Virus record (IMG/VR): IMGVR_UViG_3300009156_000233
Location: 1-24,771 of that record
DNA length: 24,771 nt
Source: a virus
Strand: one strand, 5' to 3'
Shown here one piece after another: positions 5,690 to 13,500 of this stretch. A program made the position numbers and the translations under genes. The notes beneath the pieces were generated by a model. That model saw only the letters and a list, made by a program, of their open reading frames with translations. It had not been told where the DNA came from and did no database searches. How positions within the stretch are numbered: the first letter of the stretch is position 1; each line of letters begins with the position of its first letter.

Positions 5690-5805
5690 CTATAAGGGAA
5701 CGCATTCACTACAATCGACTCAGCCGCATTCATGATGAGGGCCAGGGTCTAATATACGCATGGATCATGTCTATAATCGATGAGGTGTTCAGACATGGAA
5801 CATAA
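5686..5805 (+). CDS. Tiny hypothetical protein (39 aa)
   Basis: This 39-residue ORF (MTIRERIHYNRLSRIHDEG to VFRHGT) starts at an ATGA overlap with the previous gene and ends 11 bases inside the polymerase start. It is mostly helical, with a hydrophobic stretch LIYAWIMSIIDEVF. The coupling overlap at both ends is the main support. No function is recognised. Confidence 0.45.
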   Translation: MTIRERIHYNRLSRIHDEGQGLIYAWIMSIIDEVFRHGT

Positions 5806-8407
5806 ATATGTCCCTGGTATGGGCAGTATAGGTGCCAAGCTAATGATACTTGGCGAGGCACCCGCGCGTGAGGAAACTATACAAGGTAAACCATTCGTCG
5901 GCGCTTCTGGCCGTGAACTAGACCGCTTGTTAAGTGATGCTGGTATTCGGCGTGGTGAATGCTGGATAAGTAATGTCTGCAAGTATGAAGTCCCTCCAAA
6001 CGAATTTCGCAAAAAGCTGCCATTCCATATCCGCGCTCGGGATCATGGCATTGATATGGACCAGCAGCTAGCAGAGTTGAGGACAGAGATTGAAGAAATT
6101 AAGCCTAACACAATACTCGCTCTCGGTGGGACTGCTCTATGGGCATTGTCCGGGAAAACTAAAATATCACTACACCGAGGCTCTATCATGTGGGGTATGG
6201 GGCGTAAGTTTGTTCCTACCTATCATCCCGCGCATCTGTTACATAGTGCTGCGGGTGGAGAAATCAAAGGTTATTGGAACCGACAAGTAATGATATTCGA
6301 CATGAAGCGGGCACATGTCGAGTCACTGACTCCGACATTAGAATTGCCTAGCCGCACTCTCCAGATATGTCGAAACTCCGGTGAACTATATCAGTTTCTC
6401 GACAGATATAAAGACTGTAAGAAACTGTCAGTTGATATAGAGGCAGGTGGTCATTGCCTGCCCATCTGTGTCGGACTCTCATTCAACAAGTCTCATGGTA
6501 TGTGTATTCCCTTGTGGAATAAGGATAGCATATCAGACATACCTACTTCAGACCTTGCAACTATATGGCTGATGTTAGCCAAGATTCTATGGGAGAAACA
6601 AATTGTCGGACAGAATTTCAATTACGACCGGGACAAACTTCGCAGACTCGGTTTTGCCATCCAACGTATCCACTCTGATACATTACTCAAGGCATTTGCT
6701 ATTAACCCTGAACTCCCAAAAGGGCTTGCATTCCTTACATCTATCTATACCCGAGAACCCTACTACAAAGACGAGGGTATGTATGAGGGGGAACTTAGAG
6801 ATTTATTCATGGGGTGCGCGCGTGATAGTTGTGTCACGCTCGAAATAGAAGAAGCGATGGATGAGGATGTAGATGAATTGGGTGTAAGGAAGTTCTATGA
6901 GAATTTCCTAATGACACTACCCGACTTCTATGCCGAGATAGAGAATAATGGATTCGACGTGAATGAGAGAGTGCGAAGTGAACTAGTACAGAAGTATGTA
7001 GAGTGGGATGAACGACTCGGATTTGAGATGTTCCAACTCGCAGGCGCGGATGTCAATCCATCATCTCCATTGCAGGTTCACAAGCTACTATTCGATGACT
7101 GGAAACTACCCTACAGACAAGGAACAGGTGAGGAGGAGCTAACTGCTCTGTTAAATCTTCAGACAGGTGTTAAGTTCCCTGCACATAGAGAATGGATAGA
7201 GAAGTGTTTGGAGCGTCGGCGCGTGCGTAAGACGATAAACACTTATCTAATGGCGATTCCAGACTTCGATGGTAAGATGCGGACTACCTGTTTTATGTGC
7301 CTCGAAACAGGTCGCACTTCTACAGGTCAGCAAGATCCCCCAATAAGACCCCTCGTAGATACAGTCGGTAAAGGTGCCAAGAAAGACATGAAAGTTATGG
7401 GCACAGCGTTTCAGGTATTCACTAAGCATGGTGATATCGGAGCTGATGTGCGTTCAATGTATGAACCTGAGCGCGGCTATATCTTCGTCCAACTTGACTC
7501 GTCACAAGCTGAAGCGCGTGTAGTGTTCAATCTCGCAGGTGATGAACAAGCATTAAAGGATATTGATGAGCACGATTACCACGCTCTCACTGCTTCTTGG
7601 TTTTTCGGTGGCACTGAATCTGATTACTCTAAGAAGGTATTGGGTTATGAAAGCCCTATTAGATTCGCAGGGAAAACTCTCCGCCATGCGGGGCATCTTG
7701 CAGCAGGCAAACGACGCGCAGCTACAGAACTTAACACGCAAGCCCGTAAGTACAAGATTCCGATTACTGTTAATGAGGCTACTGCTGAAAGGGCTTTAAA
7801 GATATTCCACGCCAAACAGCCTAAGATCCAGCAAGTGTTCCATCATGAAGTAATCGAATGCATTAAACACAACCGGCGCTTGATTGCGCCTCTGCCTTGG
7901 GGGATTGATGCAGAACGAGGTGGTGTGCGTATATTCTATGAACGATGGGGTGACGACTTATTCCGAGAGGGACTCGCCTATCTCCCACAACGAGCTGTCA
8001 CTGATAATACCAAAGCGGCTGGTATCAGAATTAAGAGAGGATTCCCAGAGGCGAAAATCATTCTTGAAGCACATGACGCACTTCTTTTCGCAGTGCGAAT
8101 CGAGTATCTCGACGACTTTATCCCTCTAGCTAAGAAGGAGATGGAGCGTCCGATTAACTTCCTTCATTGTAGCTTACCACGTCGCTACCTGAAGATTCCA
8201 TGTGACGTGGAAGTAGGCGAGAACTATCGTGACCTAAAGAAATTCAGTCGGAAGGATGAGCCAGTTAAGATTGAACTACCTGAACAAATACGTGCAAGAC
8301 CACTAACTGTAACTGAACAATTCCTAATGACTGATGAAGATGTAAGAGATGAAATGTTCAGGAAAAGAGAAACTAGTAAAACAGCAGATGATGACATTCC
8401 ATTCTAA
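5795..8407 (+). CDS. UDG-domain family A DNA polymerase
   Basis: The protein has 870 residues in three parts. Residues 15-160 are uracil-DNA glycosylase-like (GEAPAREE 20-27, GKPFVGASG, PTYHPAHLL with H144); the four cysteines of Fe-S UDGs are not apparent. Residues 205-360 are a DEDD 3'-5' exonuclease (D214 and E216; NFNYD with D278; D344, with Gly where the Exo III Tyr is usual). From about 375 is the PolA polymerase: TGRTS 505-509, motif A LDSSQAEAR (D568, E573), motif B R623-K627-H631, motif C HDA (D761). There is no 5'-3' exonuclease domain. UDG-PolA fusions occur in SPO1-like phages. The protein ends DDDIPF, like bacterial SSB. GAGGTG at 5782-5787 favours the 5795 start over 5780. This is the likely replicative polymerase. 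Confidence 0.93.
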   Translation: MEHKYVPGMGSIGAKLMILGEAPAREETIQGKPFVGASGRELDRLLSDAGIRRGECWISNVCKYEVPPNEFRKKLPFHIRARDHGIDMDQQLAELRTEIEEIKPNTILALGGTALWALSGKTKISLHRGSIMWGMGRKFVPTYHPAHLLHSAAGGEIKGYWNRQVMIFDMKRAHVESLTPTLELPSRTLQICRNSGELYQFLDRYKDCKKLSVDIEAGGHCLPICVGLSFNKSHGMCIPLWNKDSISDIPTSDLATIWLMLAKILWEKQIVGQNFNYDRDKLRRLGFAIQRIHSDTLLKAFAINPELPKGLAFLTSIYTREPYYKDEGMYEGELRDLFMGCARDSCVTLEIEEAMDEDVDELGVRKFYENFLMTLPDFYAEIENNGFDVNERVRSELVQKYVEWDERLGFEMFQLAGADVNPSSPLQVHKLLFDDWKLPYRQGTGEEELTALLNLQTGVKFPAHREWIEKCLERRRVRKTINTYLMAIPDFDGKMRTTCFMCLETGRTSTGQQDPPIRPLVDTVGKGAKKDMKVMGTAFQVFTKHGDIGADVRSMYEPERGYIFVQLDSSQAEARVVFNLAGDEQALKDIDEHDYHALTASWFFGGTESDYSKKVLGYESPIRFAGKTLRHAGHLAAGKRRAATELNTQARKYKIPITVNEATAERALKIFHAKQPKIQQVFHHEVIECIKHNRRLIAPLPWGIDAERGGVRIFYERWGDDLFREGLAYLPQRAVTDNTKAAGIRIKRGFPEAKIILEAHDALLFAVRIEYLDDFIPLAKKEMERPINFLHCSLPRRYLKIPCDVEVGENYRDLKKFSRKDEPVKIELPEQIRARPLTVTEQFLMTDEDVRDEMFRKRETSKTADDDIPF
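8387..8404 (+). other. SSB-type C-terminal tip on the polymerase
   Basis: The last six codons before the polymerase stop encode Asp-Asp-Asp-Ile-Pro-Phe. This is the terminal hexapeptide of E. coli SSB and many bacterial SSBs, which binds PriA, RecO, RecQ, exonuclease I and Pol III chi. It follows a Lys/Arg/Thr/Ser-rich linker (RKRETSKTA), as a flexible tail would. The identity is seen directly; the partner role is inference. Confidence 0.75.
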
Positions 8408-8418
8408 GGAGTAGAAAA

Positions 8419-9696
8419 TTGACATGGCTAGAAAAACTACTCTCCCAACACTCGGAGCTGGAAAGTCCAACCAACTTTTGGTTGTGGGGCGGTATGGCAG
8501 CAATATCTGCCGTAGTGAAAGACAACGTATGGATTAATCGGCAGATATACAACTTGTATCCCAACATCTACGTCATGTTTCATGCGGAGTCGGGGCTGAA
8601 AAAGGGTCCGCCTATAAGCATGGCGAAACAATTGGTGCGCGGTGTGAACAACACCCGTATTATCAGTGGGCGTAGCTCTATCCAAGGTATTCTCAAGGAG
8701 ATGGGAACGGCACAGACACAACCTGGAGGAAAGGTAATAGCTAAATCGACGGCGTTTATATGTAGTTCAGAGTTGACTAGTTCCATAGTTGAGGACAAAG
8801 TAGCGACCGACATTCTGACCGACTTGTATGACAGACAATACAACATCGGTGAGTGGCGATCACTACTGAAGATGGAGCAGTTCAATCTGAAAGACCCTAC
8901 AATTACAATGCTAACCGCGACGAATGAGGCGCACTCGAATGACTTCTTTGGAAAGAAGGACTTACATGGAGGATACTTCGCTAGGACATTTGTAATCTCC
9001 GAAACTAAACGCAACCGTGCCAATTCATTACTCGTTCCATTAACAAATCCACCGAAGTATGCAGAGTCAATAGAGTATTTAAAGACAATTGGAAAGTTGT
9101 CAGGACCATTCAAACCACTCGCACAGAAAGAGGAGACAGAAGAATACAATAGGCCACATATTGAAAGGGAAACAGGTGAGACAGCTTACTTCACACATGC
9201 AGGACTAAGATACCAACAATGGTATGATGGATTCATTGACCAGATGGAAACTCAGGAAATGAAAGATGAGACTGGGACATTGAATCGATTTGGTGATAGC
9301 GTATTAAAGGTAGCAATGCTACTTAGTCTGAGCCGCAGTCCAGAGCTATACATCGACTTCGATTCGATGGAATTAGCTATCTCCTATTGTGAGAAGTTAA
9401 TAGGTAACGTGAGGGAGATGACTCATGGAAGGAAAGGATTGAGTGAAGCAAAGCACATCAAGAATCTCATCATCAAGGAATTCTTAGCTCGACCTACACA
9501 TCAAATAAGTCGAGCATTACTACTCAAGAATATGTGGTCACACTACAAGGAGGCGAGTGAACTAGATGAGATCATGCTATCATTCGACCAGTCTGGTGTA
9601 ATCAAGATGGAATCGATAGGGAATCAAATCATCTATGTCATGCCTGACATAGTAGTGAAGGAATATTCTCGATTGTTTGCAGGGAAAAGCAGATGA
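8419..9696 (+). CDS. DUF3987-like replicative P-loop ATPase
   Basis: This 425-residue protein starts at TTG 8419, 11 bases after the polymerase stop, with AAGGAG well placed and no in-frame ATG nearby. Residues 20-200 follow the DUF3987-type helicase/primase-associated pattern: a W-rich helix with repeated Ala/Val (WGGMAAISAVV), the strand LYPNIYVMFHAESG, a degenerate P-loop (AESGLKKGPPIS, 56-67), AFICSSELTS (112-121), TITMLTATNEA (161-171), and GGYFART (184-190) with a likely arginine finger. The family usually acts as a phage helicase-like ATPase. The C-terminal half is mostly helical and may be winged-helix-like. The atypical P-loop (KKG rather than GKS/T) is notable. It is probably the replicative helicase partner of the polymerase; its exact biochemistry is uncertain. 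Confidence 0.65.
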   Translation: MTWLEKLLSQHSELESPTNFWLWGGMAAISAVVKDNVWINRQIYNLYPNIYVMFHAESGLKKGPPISMAKQLVRGVNNTRIISGRSSIQGILKEMGTAQTQPGGKVIAKSTAFICSSELTSSIVEDKVATDILTDLYDRQYNIGEWRSLLKMEQFNLKDPTITMLTATNEAHSNDFFGKKDLHGGYFARTFVISETKRNRANSLLVPLTNPPKYAESIEYLKTIGKLSGPFKPLAQKEETEEYNRPHIERETGETAYFTHAGLRYQQWYDGFIDQMETQEMKDETGTLNRFGDSVLKVAMLLSLSRSPELYIDFDSMELAISYCEKLIGNVREMTHGRKGLSEAKHIKNLIIKEFLARPTHQISRALLLKNMWSHYKEASELDEIMLSFDQSGVIKMESIGNQIIYVMPDIVVKEYSRLFAGKSR

Positions 9697-9932
9697 CACC
9701 AATAAATGCTGACGGCGAAGTAATAGAAGAATTAAAAGCTGAGATAGAAGTATTAAAAGCAGAGAATAAACGGCTCACTGAGGCGCTCCAGACGGCGCGA
9801 GCGGCATTGCGGGCCGTGTTAACGTTACCGCGTCCGCGCGGAGACTACGGTGGGCCGGTGTGGGCGCAATGGGATGATACGTTGCTACAGATTGGGGCCG
9901 CCCTACGCACCGCAAGGGAGAGAAAGAAATGA
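9693..9932 (+). CDS. Small coiled-coil protein (79 aa)
   Basis: The ATGA overlap with the ATPase gene sets the start. Residues 8-45 form a heptad coiled coil (EVIEELKAEIEVLKAENKRL and onward), like a leucine zipper. The second part (PRPRGDYGGPVWAQWDDTLLQI) is Gly/Pro-rich, then helical with a basic end. Its local GC content is visibly higher than that of neighbouring genes. It may be a multimerisation adaptor, but no function is recognised. Confidence 0.6.
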   Translation: MTPINADGEVIEELKAEIEVLKAENKRLTEALQTARAALRAVLTLPRPRGDYGGPVWAQWDDTLLQIGAALRTARERKK

Positions 9933-10117
9933 TAATTCCTCTACCTAAACACACTGAATACGAGGTAGTATCGACAGCAGAGCAAGACTATGAGTGGATT
10001 CGATCATATTGGAACTGTCCACCTTGGAGATGTATATGCGGGCACACGATGTTCGGACGTATGCCCCACTGTATACACTGCAAACAACCAAGACCTACAT
10101 CATACGTCGAGTCATAG
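9929..10117 (+). CDS. Small zinc-finger protein (62 aa)
   Basis: This 62-residue protein has WRCICG (C35, C37) followed by CIHC (C48, C51) with basic and aromatic residues between, plus C30. The spacing resembles a short zinc ribbon or RanBP2-like finger. The ATGA overlap with the previous gene supports the start. It may bind nucleic acid or a protein partner. It is one of three or four small cysteine-knuckle segments in this block. Confidence 0.6.
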   Translation: MIIPLPKHTEYEVVSTAEQDYEWIRSYWNCPPWRCICGHTMFGRMPHCIHCKQPRPTSYVES

Positions 10118-10121
10118 CTTT

Positions 10122-10337
10122 GTGCGCGATAATCACATCGAAGTAATTAGGAAGCTGTTACAATTCCAATACAAATCACTGGGATATGGCAAATTCGCCT
10201 GTTCCTCATGTGGCTCTCTGAAGTATGTAGATTATGGAGACCAAGATGTTCCAATGACTGAGAATGCAGAGGAATGTAGTAAGAATTGTCCGTGGAGACT
10301 TGCTAAGGAGATTATAAATGCTCAGTCCAGTATTTGA
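10122..10337 (+). CDS. Small four-cysteine protein (71 aa)
   Basis: The frame is open from 9990, but its first part is only the shadow of the zinc-finger gene. The likely start is GTG 10122, just after that gene's stop, giving MRDNHIEVIRKLL. C27 and C30 (FACSSCG) with C52 and C56 (ECSKNC) make a likely zinc site. No good Shine-Dalgarno is visible, and no in-frame ATG exists until MTENAEE, so the start is the weak point. It overlaps the next gene by 20 bases. Confidence 0.5.
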   Translation: MRDNHIEVIRKLLQFQYKSLGYGKFACSSCGSLKYVDYGDQDVPMTENAEECSKNCPWRLAKEIINAQSSI

Positions 10338-10518
10338 AGTGAAGCTAGTTCCGAAAGATCCCAAGGCGTCGATCGTTTACATCGTCGTGCGTGTAGATGA
10401 TTCCTTGAACCTTGATGATTCAGATAAACTCTTAGACTTCATGGAAGCTCAGTTTCCCATGTATCAGGTGGAACATATCATCGCTGGATATAAACAGACT
10501 TCAGAGCCAGTCAAATGA
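10318..10518 (+). CDS. Hypothetical protein (66 aa), last gene of the + block
   Basis: This 66-residue protein (MLSPVFEVKLVPKDPK...) shows alternating strands and a helix (SDKLLDFMEAQFPMY). AAGGAG at 10304-10309 supports ATG 10318. Its TGA stop (10516-10518) is immediately followed by the stop of the convergent giant gene on the other strand. No family is recognised. Confidence 0.6.
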   Translation: MLSPVFEVKLVPKDPKASIVYIVVRVDDSLNLDDSDKLLDFMEAQFPMYQVEHIIAGYKQTSEPVK

Positions 10519-10521
10519 TCA
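10516..10521. other. Zero-gap convergent stop junction
   Basis: TGATCA holds the TGA stop of the rightward block (10516-10518) and, on the other strand, the TGA stop of the leftward block (10519-10521). There is no intergenic space and no terminator hairpin within about 100 bases on either side that I can see, so convergent transcripts probably overlap. Confidence 0.8.
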
Positions 10522-13500
10522 TTTACCACCAAATAATTGCCAATTTCTTGGATCTACTACATCTCTTAATCCACCCCCCGTAACAACCCAATCGTACTCT
10601 TTAGGTACAATCTTTGCGATACTCTCACCCTTTTCATATATCTGCGAACCACCACCCAACAATACAGGTGGCATCATCACAGGCAGCAGATTCGGATCTT
10701 CCTTCAATATTTCAATGGTATCCTGTATTGCCAATGGAATGAACAACTGAGCAGTGCGATCATACACATGGAACGGATTGTATTGAGACGCATCCCACAA
10801 GTCATAGCCGAATTTCGTCATTGGATTTAGCTTATTCACCATGAACCTTTGCATTGCACTTCTCTGTGTTTCAGGTCTAAATCCCTGACCATATGCATGT
10901 CGCTGCTGAGATGCAGACGATCTATACATACCACTCCACATACGGTTAGCAGCTACGTAGAACTGTTGGAATCCGCCTCCCAAATCCAACCGCGTGTTAC
11001 CAATCCTCATCTTACCAAAGTCTGCACTCTCCTCATCATCACTCACCGTTGCATCATACCCTAATGCTTGGGTTGCAACCTTAGTCAACTGGGTCATCAT
11101 ATACCATGCCGAAGCAGTGGCAAGTGCGGACTTCATGTAAGCCTTACGCACTTGAGGAGGCGCCATGACATAGGTAGCCGGACTCAACATCCTCATTCTA
11201 CTGAACATATTTCGTGGCGAGAATAGAAGGTATCTAAGTCCGCTCGCAGCTTTCTCCAAATTCAATGCAGGCGCACCTGGGATTGGAACAATGTCCAATT
11301 TCAATGGCGCGCGTCCTGTAGCAGTATTGATGAAGTCACCAATAGCCTTAGCTAGTGGTAGATTGTTATACGCATTCAACTCTGCTGCTTCTTGAGGTGT
11401 AAATGATTGCTTCCTAAGTCCGGGTCTAGCTGAACCAGTAGTCTCTGCTTCAATAGCCATCTTCTGAGATGCATCGAACATCCTCTTAGCTGTATTCGCT
11501 CTCAGATGATTCAAGAATGTAGCGGCTGCTCTGTTACTAACCTTAGCTACTTTGCCCCATGTCTGACGATATTTTTCTGAGAATTTACCTAAGTTACCAC
11601 CTGTTTCAATCCATCCTGAAGCTATAGCATTCTCACTCGCGCTGACACTGGTTCCTTCAATCAGTGGTATTCCAGCTTCTTCAGCGAATGACTTCTGCCA
11701 CTTACCAGTTGTCTCATCAAATCTCTTTTGATAGATGTCCATTGATCGAATCTGATCATCTACCATCTTAGCGCGTTCAGCAGTAAATCCATGTGTGAAC
11801 ATGGTTTTAAGTGCGGAGCGCCATTCCGGAGTAAAGATAGTCGGTAGCCCCTGTCTTAATGGCATCGACACATCAGCTATAGTAGTCGCCGCAGTAGGCA
11901 GGCCCAGTATCTCCTCGAATGTTGACGGTTCTTTATTCGGTCCGCGCTTAAAAAAGTTGGTGATAGTATTTCTTATACCTTCAAGTTTAATCCACTCACG
12001 CGGATCAAACATTCTTGGATCTATTGCCCCGCTCTCAGGATCAATCTTCGGCGCAGTATCAGGAGTAAAATGTTTCTGAATATCTTTCCTTGATCTAATT
12101 TGACCAAATCCAAATCGTTCATTTTCTTCTACTTTTAATCTTCTAGCCTTGTCTAATGAATCCATAGCCCATGCATGAAGCATTTCAGCTTCATCAGGAT
12201 CAGCAACCCTTTCTGAAGCAGCCTTCATTTCATTGGAAGCAAGTCGTGCTTCACTCTCAGTTTTTTGAGCTTCAATTAATTTCTGTACATGCGCATCCAA
12301 CGCTCGCATGTTTGGTTCATTATCACTAATTCCACCTTTTATAATTCTTTGTAGCTCTTTCGTTGCTTCAAATAAATTCTTAGGTGCTGTTGGCGTAGCA
12401 AATTTAGCAACTCTGCCTCTCGTTTCACCTGATGTAGGTCCATATTCATTTGAATCAAATGGACCCCTATTCACAGCACTCTCTAGTGGAAGTGGCATCT
12501 GTTCGCCACCTGCAAAGTCTAGATTAGGTTGCTCAGGTAGAGTCTCCAACTCCGCAGCAGTTCTCGGCTGTCTAGCTGCTCTAGGCTCAAATGGTAATTC
12601 AGGCTGTGGCCCAGCATCAGACCCCATGTTTGCGATTAATTCCGCCAAATCTTCGGGCGTCCTAATTCTTACAGGCTGACCCTCATATTGCTTCATCTTC
12701 ATTAGTCGTGCTATGAGATTAGCAAGTTCAGCTGAGTTTACGTCAATACCAGCCCTGACTTTATCACTGATTGATTCAATGAGATTAGCAGTATGTTGAC
12801 TAATAGTACCAGAAGCCTCAGCTGCATCTAGTTCAACTAGTTTCATGCCTACTTGATACACTGCTCTACCTAACAGTCCTCCTCTATTTACTCTACCAGT
12901 GACATGACCAGTAGTAGGATCATATGTGTCCTTAAATCTATCAGCTGCAAGAGTACCAACTTTTCTGGTACCATCTGCTCCCTGTGTAATAATTGCCGTT
13001 ACAACTGGTTTACCATCTGGTCCCCTGTATGTAACCCTATATCTCCCATAATAATCAGTTGGAGTAGGACTATGATACCCTTCCTTCACTATTTCTAATC
13101 CAGGAGTTCCATTTGGTATATGATGTAATTCCCTTCTAGCCCAGCCATCCCAAGTTGGATCCCATTGTGCTAGTGATATCTTTTCCCTCTTTAATTGTTC
13201 AGGACTCATCTGTGCCCGTGCCTGACGTGTATGATACGAGGCTCGGGCTAATCTATCATAGGGTTCCTCACCCATCTGAATTGGGCCTTTATAGGGCGGT
13301 TGCGGACCTTCTACAATTGGAATACTTTCGGCTGCTGTTTTATTTTGCAGATTGAGTGGTTCCTGAACTTCTCCACCACCCATCTTCCTTTCGATATTTT
13401 GTAATATACCTTCAATATGACTTTGAGAAGCATAATCACCTGAATCTAATGCATCCTGGAATTCAGTTAGCAATCTGCTTCGTATTTCTGTCAGATCAGA

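Noticed and set aside
8580-9149. 189-codon - strand ORF opposite the DUF3987-like gene
   Set aside because: Antisense shadow of a gene with recognised motifs and a good ribosome site; no motif of its own.
12308-12679. 123-codon + strand ORF within the giant gene
   Set aside because: Antisense to a continuous 1874-codon frame with consistent domains; no ribosome site.
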